A stretch of 64,000 bases of DNA from Acidobacteriaceae bacterium (GTDB taxonomy: Bacteria > Acidobacteriota > Terriglobia > Terriglobales > Acidobacteriaceae), in contig DASZBM010000010.1 in the NCBI GenBank assembly GCA_035944135.1, forward strand, positions 682,001 through 746,000, given 5' to 3'. The translations under genes were made by a program, and so were the position numbers. Under the pieces are notes generated by a model that had not been told where the DNA came from, did no database searches, and worked only from the letters and a program-made list of their open reading frames with translations. How positions within the stretch are numbered: position 1 is the stretch's first letter; each line of letters begins with the position of its first letter. Positions 11,401-20,012 of this stretch are shown piece by piece.

Positions 11401-12654
11401 CTAGGCGTGTACTGTGTTTCGCGGCCGCTCGCGGCTGCCGTGGGTGGAGCGGTAATAGCCGGAGTGGCGCTGCAGGACGAGGGCGGCGGCACCGCGTAGA
11501 CGAGCGAGTTCGCCGTCGGATGCTGCGGCGAGGCGCGGGGGTGGGCCGGCGAGCATGGTGGCAGCCAGCTCTTCTTCGACGAACGGAGCGATACGCGCCC
11601 ATGAGGAGGTGATGTCTCCGATGACGAGCACGACCTCGGGGGAAAGAGCGGCGGTGACGAGGCGCAGGCCGCGGCCGAGAGCGCGCGCCTGACGTTCGAG
11701 TGCAGCAAGCGCCTTGGGATTGCCCTCTTCGCCGAATTTCAGGAGGTCCTGGATGCGCGTGGCGGGTTGATCAGGTTCGAGTTCCTGGTAGTAACGGAGT
11801 GCGGCTTTGCTGGAGGCGAATGTCTCCCAGCAGCCGCGCTGCCCACAGCCGCAGACTGGACCGTTCGGGTCGATCGGGATATGACCGAACTCCCCGGCGA
11901 GGCCGCTGCGGCCGGCGAGAATCTGGCCGTTGGCGAGGATCGCCGAACCGACACCTTCGGAGACGGTGATCAGCACGGCGTTGCGAACGCCGTCCATGCG
12001 GCCGAACCAGAGTTCGCTGAGCAGACAGGCATTGGCGGCGTTGTCGAGCTCGACTTGAAGGTTGAGTCGTTCGGTGAGGGTTTTCTTCAGGTCGAAGTCG
12101 GACCAGTGCAGGTTGGGCGCAAGGATGATGCGTTGTGTGTCCGGGTTGACGCGGCCCGGAACGCTGATGCCCACGCCCTCAACACGCTTGTCCGGGTGCT
12201 GCTTGCGCAGCGCCTCGAGCGCTTCAGCCATTTTGATTGTGGCGCGTTCGGCGTCGGAGGCGAGCGGAATGGATTCACGCGAGAGGAAGCGGCCGTTGAG
12301 ATCAACTACGGCGAGAATCGCCTGACCGGGACGCAAGTCGGCGACGAGCGTGACGAGCTCTGGATTGAGCGTGAGCATCGTAGGACGCCGTCCGCGCGGG
12401 CGCTTGGCGGCGGCGCCTTCGGTGATCCAGCTTTCCTCCAGCAGTTGCTCGACGATGGCAGAAACTGTGCTCGGCTGAAGGCCGGAGAGCCGCGCGAGCT
12501 CGGCACGGCCGACGGGTTGGTTAGCGCGGATGAGCTCGAGCACGATGTCGCGGTTGATGTCACGCGCCATTTCGCTCGAGGCGAGCTTTACATAGGCGAG
12601 GTCGATCCGGCGGCTGCCTTGCCCATCGTTACTGTTTCGTACGGTTTCTTTCAC
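11401..12654 (-). CDS. ROK-family transcriptional regulator (XylR/NagC type)
   Basis: The 417-residue protein has an N-terminal winged helix (about 30-95, with RAELARLSGLQPSTVSAIVEQL) followed by a ROK sugar-kinase fold. The ROK part contains the zinc site CGCGQRGCWE and the GxGxxI-type phosphate loop. Repressors of this class bind AT-rich operators and release them when a sugar or sugar acid binds. Its start is a GTG whose last bases overlap the SDR stop (GTGA), so the two are translationally coupled. Its place inside the xylan operon implies that it controls this operon. Whether xylose, glucuronate or a derivative is the signal cannot be read from the sequence. Confidence 0.93.
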   Translation of the reverse strand: MKETVRNSNDGQGSRRIDLAYVKLASSEMARDINRDIVLELIRANQPVGRAELARLSGLQPSTVSAIVEQLLEESWITEGAAAKRPRGRRPTMLTLNPELVTLVADLRPGQAILAVVDLNGRFLSRESIPLASDAERATIKMAEALEALRKQHPDKRVEGVGISVPGRVNPDTQRIILAPNLHWSDFDLKKTLTERLNLQVELDNAANACLLSELWFGRMDGVRNAVLITVSEGVGSAILANGQILAGRSGLAGEFGHIPIDPNGPVCGCGQRGCWETFASSKAALRYYQELEPDQPATRIQDLLKFGEEGNPKALAALERQARALGRGLRLVTAALSPEVVLVIGDITSSWARIAPFVEEELAATMLAGPPPRLAAASDGELARLRGAAALVLQRHSGYYRSTHGSRERPRNTVHA

Positions 12655-13412
12655 TGATTGACTCCGCTTGCCAGGAACCCGCCATCAACGGCGATGATTT
12701 CGCCAGTCACAAAGCTTGCCTCGTCGGAGGCGAGAAAGACTGCGGTCCCGGTGAGCTCTTCCACTTTTCCAAAGCGGCGCATGGGCGTGCGCATCAGCAG
12801 CTCCTGTCCGCGCGGCGAGTCGATGATGGAGCTGTTGAGCGCAGTCGGGAAGATGCCCGGCGCGATGGCGTTTACGGTTACGCCGTTCTGCGCCCACTCC
12901 ACCGCAAGCGATTTGGTCAGAGCGCCGACCGCCGCTTTGCTCGCACCGTAGGGAGCGACCTCCATGAATGCGACGAACGTGGCGAGGGAAGCGATGTTGA
13001 TGATGCGACCATAGCCGCGCTCAACCATGCCGCGGCCGAAGATCTGGCAGGCGCGAAATGTGCCGGTGAGATTGATATCCATGATCTCGTTCCAAAGCTG
13101 TTCACTGCAATCCAGCGTAGGGATGCGCTGGGTGATGCCCGCGCAATTAAAGAGGATGGAAACGGGACCCAGCTCGCGTTCGACACGATCGCAGAGTTGT
13201 TGGAGCGAGGCGCGGTCGGCTACGTCGGATGCGATTCGCGATGTGCGGACGCCGGTCTGTTCGATTGCGCGGGCAGTCCGCTCGACGGCGTCGAGCCGAC
13301 GTGAAGAGGCGACCACATCGGCGCCGGCTTGTGCGAGGGCAAGCGCGATGGCATAGCCAATTCCAGACGTCCCGCCGAGAACGACGGCGCGCTTTCCGTG
13401 AAGGTCAAACAT
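12651..13412 (-). CDS. SDR-family oxidoreductase, probable D-mannonate (fructuronate) oxidoreductase
   Basis: This is a classical 253-residue short-chain dehydrogenase. It has the nucleotide motif GGTSGIGYA, the NCAG motif, catalytic Ser in NIASL and Tyr/Lys in YGASK, and the C-terminal VDGGF. Starting at the ATG at 13412 gives the usual SDR N-terminus (MFDLHGKRAVVLGG); the longer frame adds 15 unrelated residues. It is first in the operon that ends with manD. The pathway otherwise lacks an enzyme reducing fructuronate to mannonate, so I infer that role. A KduD-like or gluconate 5-dehydrogenase activity is the main alternative, since SDR substrates are hard to assign. Confidence 0.85.
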   Translation of the reverse strand: MFDLHGKRAVVLGGTSGIGYAIALALAQAGADVVASSRRLDAVERTARAIEQTGVRTSRIASDVADRASLQQLCDRVERELGPVSILFNCAGITQRIPTLDCSEQLWNEIMDINLTGTFRACQIFGRGMVERGYGRIINIASLATFVAFMEVAPYGASKAAVGALTKSLAVEWAQNGVTVNAIAPGIFPTALNSSIIDSPRGQELLMRTPMRRFGKVEELTGTAVFLASDEASFVTGEIIAVDGGFLASGVNQ

Positions 13413-13530
13413 TTGCGGACAGCCTCTGCGCGATGTCGCAGGAAACAGCGCATTCATTCGTACTACAAGCGCGAGGCAAATGTCACGAAATTCCTTCTCG
13501 CGCCGCTAAAATATGCCGTGGCCGCCAATC

Positions 13531-13559
13531 TATTCTGTAAAACGTTGAAAATATTGCAA
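13531..13559 (-). promoter_or_regulatory. candidate promoter/operator of xylan operon
   Basis: Reading leftward, TTGCAA (13559-13554) and AGAATA (13536-13531) are separated by 17 bases inside an AT-rich island that stands out from the GC-rich surroundings. The core ATTTGCAATAT is nearly palindromic, as expected of a ROK operator. The -10 match is poor, so this is tentative. Confidence 0.33.
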
Positions 13560-13709
13560 ATAATTAGCCATCAACCAATTTGTAGTGTTGGTGTCGTTTG
13601 GCTTTTTCTGTACTTTTTTCGGCCCATGACCCCCATCCGGACCTGGTATTTTTCGCGTGCGGCATCGCTCCGAACAAGTGGCGTCGGGAGGATAGACGGC
13701 AGTCGCGAA

Positions 13710-15392
13710 TCAGGCTTGCGGAGGTCCCTCGCGGCGGAGGTTATCGGAGAGCAGGATGGCTTCGGCGATCTCGCGCATGGACTTGCGGCGCTGGCGGCTT
13801 TCGCGCTGCATGGTGCGGTATGCCTCGTCCTCGGAAATACTGAGATCGCGCTGAAGAATTCCCTTCGCGCGATCGACAGTCTTTCGAGTCTCGAGGCGGT
13901 TGGTAAGTTCGGAGTTTTCAGTCTCGAGGCGAGCGCGCTCGATCTCTGCGCCGACGAGGATGCCGATGGTCGCGACGACCCGGCGCTGCAGCTCGGTGTG
14001 GACGTAGGGATCGCGGTGCTGAAGGTTCAGCACGCCGACAACGCGATTTGCGCAGATTACGGGAGCGCAGAGCATGGCCTCGAAACGATCTTCGGGCAGG
14101 TTCACGAAGGCTTTGAAGCGGGGGTCTTCGCTGGCGCGCTCCGAGATGGCGACGGTCTCGCGGTGTTCGGCTACCCAACCGGTAACGCCCTGGCCGACGG
14201 AGATGCGCAGGTGATCTACCTCTTCGGTGTGCGGGTTCTTGGAGGCGCGGAGGATAAGCTTGTCGACTTCAAGGGTGTAGAGAAAGCAGGAATCGCAGGG
14301 GATGACGGCGGTCACGAAGGTGACGATTCGCTGAAGGACGACGTGAAGCGGATCCGAAGAGGCGATGCTCGAGCTGATCTCGTGTAGGACGTCGAACGGT
14401 GCGAGACCGTCGCGAAAGCCCGCCATGGTTGCAGTCGATGGAGCGACCTGCTGGATGCCGTGGTCACGTGCGGGCGCGCGAGTGATTGTGGGGGCGGGCG
14501 GTTCGGGCGGAGCTTCAACGGGTTGCGCGACGTCAGCTGGGGGCACGGGCGTGCGCTTGGCGGCGAGGAGCTTGCGCGCGTACTGTGCGGCTTCATTAAC
14601 GAGGAAGCCCATGCGTGGATGTGATGGTTCGAAATCGGGCCGGATGCCGTAATGGAGGAGCTCTTCGGTCGTCGCAGGGCCGACGGAAACGACGACGGTA
14701 GAGTTGAGGGAGCGGCGGAGATCGTCGGCGAGGCCCATGTCATCGGCCACCTGGAAGAGATGGATGACCTGGACGGCGGTCATGAAGAGAACGACGTCTA
14801 AGGTGCCGTCGATCAGCGAGCGAACGCATTCACGCAAGGGGCCGAGGTCCAGCGGAAGGCCCCACTGGTATACCGGGACCTTGGTGAGCGAGGAGCAGCG
14901 CTGGACCAGCTCGGAGAGGAGCTCGGGATTGCTGGCGCCGTACTCCTGAACGGCAATGCGCATGTCGCGCAGGCGGTCGCCGTAAGTCGCGTCAAGGGTT
15001 GAGACGACCTCACGCCACGTGGCCGGTTCGGGGGAGACAGCATCCGCAGCAATATTGATTTCGCGGAGGGCGGCCTGCGGCTTTACGCCACGGCAAGCGA
15101 TTTGAACCTTGCGGAGTGCGGAGAGGATGGCTTCACGATCGAACTTTGTCTCGAGGATGCTTATGACGTTACGAACGCCGACGCCGGTGAGGAAGAGGAC
15201 CAGATCGAACTGGCCGGCGAGCAAGTCGCGGCCGAAGTCCAGGCAGGCTGTGTTGGACTCGAGCGGAACCTCACGCATCGCGGGAACGACGAGGGGATCG
15301 CCGTTATAAGTGCGTATGAGCTTTTCGACCTCGCGGGCACGGCGGGACTCGAGCGAGAGGACACGGAGTCCGTCAAAGCTGGCGTGAGGCAT
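13710..15392 (-). CDS. HemD-like domain fused to GAF and ANTAR domains
   Basis: The 560-residue protein has three parts. Residues about 1-260 look like uroporphyrinogen-III synthase (two Rossmann-like lobes, with VLFLTGVGV and VVVSVGPATTEEL). After a Pro-rich linker, about 330-480 is a GAF domain (FDVLHEISSSIAS, ISVGQGVTGWVAEH, VVGVLNLQHRDP). The last 65 or so residues form an ANTAR RNA-binding domain (VDRAKGILQRDLSISEDEAYRTMQ). ANTAR proteins act as transcription antiterminators, so this is probably a regulator that senses a ligand by the HemD-like and/or GAF domain, and perhaps not a haem-pathway enzyme. The ATG at 15392 with AAAGGA upstream starts the HemD domain cleanly. It is monocistronic and divergent from the beta-propeller gene. 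Confidence 0.85.
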   Translation of the reverse strand: MPHASFDGLRVLSLESRRAREVEKLIRTYNGDPLVVPAMREVPLESNTACLDFGRDLLAGQFDLVLFLTGVGVRNVISILETKFDREAILSALRKVQIACRGVKPQAALREINIAADAVSPEPATWREVVSTLDATYGDRLRDMRIAVQEYGASNPELLSELVQRCSSLTKVPVYQWGLPLDLGPLRECVRSLIDGTLDVVLFMTAVQVIHLFQVADDMGLADDLRRSLNSTVVVSVGPATTEELLHYGIRPDFEPSHPRMGFLVNEAAQYARKLLAAKRTPVPPADVAQPVEAPPEPPAPTITRAPARDHGIQQVAPSTATMAGFRDGLAPFDVLHEISSSIASSDPLHVVLQRIVTFVTAVIPCDSCFLYTLEVDKLILRASKNPHTEEVDHLRISVGQGVTGWVAEHRETVAISERASEDPRFKAFVNLPEDRFEAMLCAPVICANRVVGVLNLQHRDPYVHTELQRRVVATIGILVGAEIERARLETENSELTNRLETRKTVDRAKGILQRDLSISEDEAYRTMQRESRQRRKSMREIAEAILLSDNLRREGPPQA

Positions 15393-15571
15393 GGGTTCAG
15401 GTCCTTTCGCGAGTGCTAATAGTTTACGGCGTCGGGGGAAGAAGAGACCCGACGCCATGGCGGGTGCATTTTCTCCAGTGTCGCTTGTTCGCACTTGGGA
15501 TCGTAGACTTAGTAGCCGGGACACGGCGAAACGCTCCGGCGATCCCAAGGCAAGCTTCCGATAGGAGATGG

Positions 15572-16711
15572 ATGATGCGTTTCGTGGTGCTGCTGATTAC
15601 AGGTGCAACTCTGTTTGGACCGCTGGTGCGAGCTCAGGATGGACAGTACAAGGTCTTGAAGACGGCTCGCGTCGGCGGAGAGGGCGGGTGGGACTACATC
15701 TATGCAGATTCCGCCGGGCGACGACTTTATATCCCCAGAGGTGCCGTGAGAGCTACGCCCGCTACGGATACGTCGCTTGAGACGGCGGCAGTACCGCCAC
15801 GTTTGACGGTCTTCGATCTCGACACTCTGGCGCCTGTGAACGAGCTATCCGGTGTCGGAGGCCAGGGAACCGCTGTTGATCCAAAGACCGGACACGGTTT
15901 CACCAGCGATCACCCCCAGGTGTCGATGTTTGACACCAAGACATTGACGAAGCTGAAGAGCATCGACGTCGGAGAGGCGCGCCCGGATGGGATTCTGTTC
16001 GATGCATTCAGTGAGCGGGTGTTCGTATTGAGCCATCCGACGAAGAACGCGACGGTCATTGATACACGAGACGGCACAGTTACCGGGACGATCGATCTGG
16101 GCGGCACGCCAGAGGAAGCTGTCGCGGACGGCAAGGGGATGCTCTACGTGGTGATGCAGGACCCCGTGGGTAGCGTCACCGCGGTGGATCTGAAGTCGAT
16201 GAAGGCGATCGCGCACTACTCGCTCGTGGATATGGGCGGATGTAACGGACTGGCATTGGACGCGAAGAACGGCGTGCTGTTTGCCGCGTGCAGCAGGCCG
16301 AGCTTGCCTCCTCCGCAAACATCGGGTGCAGGGCAGCCCGCCGGACAATCGCAGGCCGCCATGGTTGTGTTGAGTGCAAAGGATGGGAAGATCCTCGCCA
16401 AGCTGCCATTGGCTGGCAACTCAGATGGCGCTGTGTTCAACCCGGCGACCATGGAAGCATTCAGCACAGGAGGAAATGGAACGTTGACCGTGGTGAAGGA
16501 AAAGACTCCAGTGGCATTTGAAGTCGAGCAGGTGCTGAATACGATGAACGGAGCTCGCACAATTACGCTCGACATGAAGACAGGCCATCTGTTCACGATG
16601 TCGCAAGAGCGCGCTCCCGCACCTGCGGACGCACCGGCTCCGCCGAATGGCCGCCCTCGAATGGGACGGCCTGTACCCGGCTCGTTCACGATTCTGATGA
16701 TCGGAAAGTGA
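15572..16711 (+). CDS. secreted YncE-like beta-propeller protein
   Basis: The product is 379 residues with a signal peptide ending at about LVRAQDGQ. Repeats of roughly 45 residues (LTVFDLDTLAPV, VSMFDTKTLTKL, ATVIDTRDGTVTGTI, SVTAVDLKSM) are typical of seven-bladed YncE/NHL-like propellers. These act as periplasmic or extracellular binding scaffolds; no catalytic site is evident. A low-complexity Pro/Ala-rich stretch lies near the C-terminus. The ATG at 15572 (or 15575) follows AGGAG and gives a normal signal peptide, whereas the longer frame begins with non-signal sequence. It converges on the MMPL transporter gene. Confidence 0.82.
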   Translation: MMRFVVLLITGATLFGPLVRAQDGQYKVLKTARVGGEGGWDYIYADSAGRRLYIPRGAVRATPATDTSLETAAVPPRLTVFDLDTLAPVNELSGVGGQGTAVDPKTGHGFTSDHPQVSMFDTKTLTKLKSIDVGEARPDGILFDAFSERVFVLSHPTKNATVIDTRDGTVTGTIDLGGTPEEAVADGKGMLYVVMQDPVGSVTAVDLKSMKAIAHYSLVDMGGCNGLALDAKNGVLFAACSRPSLPPPQTSGAGQPAGQSQAAMVVLSAKDGKILAKLPLAGNSDGAVFNPATMEAFSTGGNGTLTVVKEKTPVAFEVEQVLNTMNGARTITLDMKTGHLFTMSQERAPAPADAPAPPNGRPRMGRPVPGSFTILMIGK

Positions 16712-16752
16712 AGAAGAAAATGCAGCCAAAGAGCTTCTGAAGCTTCCGGATG

Positions 16753-16769
16753 GTCCCCAGCATGGGGAC
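16753..16769. terminator. hairpin between convergent genes
   Basis: GTCCCC and GGGGAC pair around a five-base loop in the 70-base gap between two converging genes. It could stop transcription from both sides, but no T-run follows. Confidence 0.3.
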
Positions 16770-16783
16770 TGAAATCGTAGTGC

Positions 16784-19021
16784 TTAGCTATTGTTTCCCT
16801 GAGAGGAAACAGTTTTGCTGGTGCGCAGTCCACCTGGCCACCAATTCCAATCGCCGGCGATCCGAAGAAGAGCAGGACCGATCACGATGCGGACGAGGGT
16901 TGCATCAATGAGCACGGCGATTGCCAGAGTGAACCCGATCATCTTGATCACCAGGAAATCACCAAAGGTGAAGGCCGCGAAGACCACTATCATGATCGCG
17001 GCGGCGCTCGTGATGAGGCCGGCGGTTCGGGCAAGGCCCTCTGGAATGGCATCGACTTCGGTCAGTCCGGCTCTCCTGGCTTCAAGAACCCGTGCGACGA
17101 GGAACACTTCGTAATCCATGCTGAGGCCGAAGACGATCGCAAAGGTCACAATGGGAACGAGCGGGAAGACGCTGCCAGCTCCATGCTGAATTCCAACAAG
17201 ATGGCTTCCATAACCTTTTTGAAATACGAGCACCAAGGCTCCGAAAGAAGCGGCCACCGAGAGCAGGTTGAGAAGGATTGCTTTCACTGCTGCAAACAGG
17301 GACCTGAACCCACCCAGAAGAGCAAGAAGCGTTCCAGCGACAACCAACTCCATCACTGGCACAAAGTGGCTGTCGATGATGGTCTGGTAGTCAGCATTCA
17401 AAGCCGGCACCCCACCGACGAGGAGAGTCGCGCCAGGTACGCCGGTCAACGACGTTGCGCCGGTCTTGCGAAGCTCCCGCACCCAACGGACTTGTTCGCG
17501 TAAAGAAACTGAACCTTTGGGCAAGACCTCGAGCAGCGCCGCGTGGCCGTCAGCGCTCAGAAAGGTGTGGCGCGTCTCGCGCGAAAGACTGGTGAGAAAA
17601 GACCGGTCGTTGTCCGCGATCGTATTGATTGAGATCACACGCGCGCAGCGCGGATCGCTTGCGAGTCGCTGGCTCACCCGTTCGAGCGTGTTCCATCCCT
17701 CGTCGGTCTCCGGAATCGAATTGCCGGGTAGTTCGACGATGACACGCATCGACTCGACAATGCCGGCACGGTCCATTTGTTCAAGAGTATGAAGTGCGTG
17801 GACCGATTCAGCCGCCTGAGGAAGCCAGTCACCTTTGGGCAGGCTGGTGTCGAGTTGCGTCGCCTGCCATGCGAGCAAAGCCAATGGCGCGCTGGCGAGT
17901 ACGATCGCCAGCCACGGATGGGCGACAATCAACTTCCCCCATCGCCTCCACCTCTCTCCTGTGCTGGCAAAACGGCTCGAATCCAACCTCGGCCTGAACG
18001 GCAGGCGGCCGGTATCGATGCGTGGCCCGAGCAGTGCAAGCAACGCCGGGACGAGAGTATTGGCCAGCAACGCGCTGGTTCCCGCGACAAGACAGCCGGC
18101 GACTCCGATGGAGCGAATTTCGCTGATAGGCACCGCCAGCAGCGCCAGAAAGCCGATGGCTACCGTTGCCGCGGAGATCAAAAGCGTGCGGCCGGCCGAA
18201 CGTGCGGCCATGGCCGACGCGGTGGCCCCATTGTGGCCGGCGGAAACAGCTTCCCGGAAGCGGCTGATCATCAGAAGCGTGTAGTCGATTCCGAGCCCCA
18301 GTCCCAGCATCGTGGCCAGATTCTGAACCAGGATGGACAAGTGGAAGTGTTGAGCCAGGAATCCGGCGATGGCCAGGGTAGTCGCAATGGCCAGTTGTCC
18401 GACGGCCAGCGGAATAAAAGCAGCAACGAGGCTGCCAAAAGCTAACAGAAGAAGAATCAGTGTCGCGGGAATCACCAGGCTCTCAGCGTGCCTCACCTCG
18501 TCTGCGCTGGCCTTGCGAATGTCAAAGTTGAGTGGGATCTCGCCTGTCAGTTCGAGCTTGATGTTCGGATAGCGCGGTCGCAACTGATTCGCCAGCGCGT
18601 TTTCGCGGCCGTGCAGCTCGGGAATAAGATCTTCCGCGGGTCCTTCGGTCGACGACAGTCCTATCAGGACGAACGATCCGCCGCCCTTGCCGAGAAAGAT
18701 GGGGTCCTTCAAATCCAGGTACGAAACGACCGCGGATACGCCTGGTTCATCCTGCAGTCCGGCCACAATCTCTGCTAACGCTTGCGCGCCTTCGTCGGAA
18801 TTGGCAGGCGGCAGTCCCTGGACCACCAGAACTACCTGGTTGACGAAGGGAGAATGAAAGCGGGTGGTCAACTCTTGCGAAACAATTTCCGCGTCGCTAC
18901 CTTCAACGCGGGTTGCGGTCTCCAGATAACGCTCGCTGTGGAACGAAAAGGGCAGAAGTGCAAGAACCGCGACAAGAACAAGCCCAGCTACCCAGAAGCG
19001 ACGCGTGCGCACCAGAGCCAT
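16784..19021 (-). CDS. MMPL/RND-family membrane transporter
   Basis: This 745-residue integral membrane protein has the MMPL layout. One N-terminal membrane helix is followed by an extracytoplasmic domain (about 35-180), then five helices with GLGLGIDYTLLMISRFRE (the Gly-Ile-Asp-Tyr element). A second loop domain and five more helices with FGLSMDYEVFLVARV complete the duplication. MMPL proteins use the proton gradient to export lipids, hopanoids or hydrophobic compounds. Downstream neighbours encode an acyl-AMP ligase/reductase, a desaturase and a P450, so a fatty-acid-derived product is a possible substrate. That link is by proximity only, and the gene is transcribed away from them. Confidence 0.9.
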   Translation of the reverse strand: MALVRTRRFWVAGLVLVAVLALLPFSFHSERYLETATRVEGSDAEIVSQELTTRFHSPFVNQVVLVVQGLPPANSDEGAQALAEIVAGLQDEPGVSAVVSYLDLKDPIFLGKGGGSFVLIGLSSTEGPAEDLIPELHGRENALANQLRPRYPNIKLELTGEIPLNFDIRKASADEVRHAESLVIPATLILLLLAFGSLVAAFIPLAVGQLAIATTLAIAGFLAQHFHLSILVQNLATMLGLGLGIDYTLLMISRFREAVSAGHNGATASAMAARSAGRTLLISAATVAIGFLALLAVPISEIRSIGVAGCLVAGTSALLANTLVPALLALLGPRIDTGRLPFRPRLDSSRFASTGERWRRWGKLIVAHPWLAIVLASAPLALLAWQATQLDTSLPKGDWLPQAAESVHALHTLEQMDRAGIVESMRVIVELPGNSIPETDEGWNTLERVSQRLASDPRCARVISINTIADNDRSFLTSLSRETRHTFLSADGHAALLEVLPKGSVSLREQVRWVRELRKTGATSLTGVPGATLLVGGVPALNADYQTIIDSHFVPVMELVVAGTLLALLGGFRSLFAAVKAILLNLLSVAASFGALVLVFQKGYGSHLVGIQHGAGSVFPLVPIVTFAIVFGLSMDYEVFLVARVLEARRAGLTEVDAIPEGLARTAGLITSAAAIMIVVFAAFTFGDFLVIKMIGFTLAIAVLIDATLVRIVIGPALLRIAGDWNWWPGGLRTSKTVSSQGNNS

Positions 19022-19216
19022 CAGGTAAACAAGATCCTCGCAAGCTGAAGCTCTTCAGGCTCTGCGCTGTCGGCACAGGTTGAGAGGCCGAAGAAAGAGA
19101 CGTCCGGAACGTGTCGTCATCCCGGCTGCCTTGGTCAGCATACACTCATCGTTGCGCCGTCGAGGCCCTCGCTCCTGCTAGATTGGAGTGCAGTTTGCGT
19201 TTGTGGCGGAGGGCCC

Positions 19217-19996
19217 ATGCTGAAATTCGTGTTCCTTGGAATTCTTCTTTTCTCTCAAAGCGGCGCCGCCCAGGATCCTCGAGCAGGTTCATGGACGCTG
19301 GTCTCCGCGCATTCCTCCGAGGACCCGCCTAACAAGCTCTCCATCAAAGCTCTGCCGGATGGAGTGCAGGTCACGATGGCTGGCGAAACTCATCTCGACT
19401 TCACCGCAAAGTGGAACGCGCACAATACCCCCGTACCTTCCAATCCCGCGTTTAACCAGATCGAAATTCATAGGATCAACAAGAGGAAGGTGGAGGTGCA
19501 CGAGAAGAAGAATGGCGCGGAGGTTGCTACGCTTCGCGATCAGATCTCCCCCGACGGCAAAGAGCTGACCATCACGACGGTAACCGAAGGACATCCTGAC
19601 CAGGTCACCGTGTGGACTCGAAACGGAGGTACGAAGGTCCCGAAGGATCCCTTCGCCGGGGATTGGACGGAAGACCTGTCCAAAACGCGCATGCGCCAGG
19701 GGCTCACGTTGAAGATCGAGCCAGAGGGAGACTCCGTTCGCTTCTCAGGCGACTTCAGCTACGTTGGCCGCTTCGATGGAAAGCAGTACGACGTCAGGAA
19801 CTCGCGCAATGATACGGTCCAGCTCGCGCTCGTCGATCCTCATACTGTCGACGCAGTCTACAGGCGTGACAATCAGGTAACTCAGAAGGACAGGTGGGTG
19901 GTGTCAGCCGACGGAAAGACCATGACACTCGATACCAACAGCACGCTGGAAACTGGCCAACGCCTGGCCGAGAAGCTGATCTTTCAAAAAAAGTGA
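19217..19996 (+). CDS. secreted protein of unknown function
   Basis: The 259-residue product has a short signal peptide (cleavage near SGAAQD) and mostly beta structure. Two similar halves each begin with a short aromatic segment after the leader (AGSWTLV and AGDWTEDL), followed by alternating strands, suggesting a duplicated lipocalin- or calycin-like barrel. I do not recognise a family. GGAGG lies 4-5 bases before the ATG. It is divergent from the MMPL gene across a 195-base gap and ends 16 bases from the converging acyl-AMP ligase gene, so the two mRNAs overlap or share an end. Confidence 0.72.
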   Translation: MLKFVFLGILLFSQSGAAQDPRAGSWTLVSAHSSEDPPNKLSIKALPDGVQVTMAGETHLDFTAKWNAHNTPVPSNPAFNQIEIHRINKRKVEVHEKKNGAEVATLRDQISPDGKELTITTVTEGHPDQVTVWTRNGGTKVPKDPFAGDWTEDLSKTRMRQGLTLKIEPEGDSVRFSGDFSYVGRFDGKQYDVRNSRNDTVQLALVDPHTVDAVYRRDNQVTQKDRWVVSADGKTMTLDTNSTLETGQRLAEKLIFQKK

Positions 19997-20012
19997 ACAG
20001 TCTGGTCAAGGC

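Noticed and set aside
12658-14387. Long plus-strand frames opposite the ROK, SDR and HemD-GAF-ANTAR genes
   Set aside because: They are shadow frames of GC-rich coding DNA; the minus-strand products have clear domain motifs.
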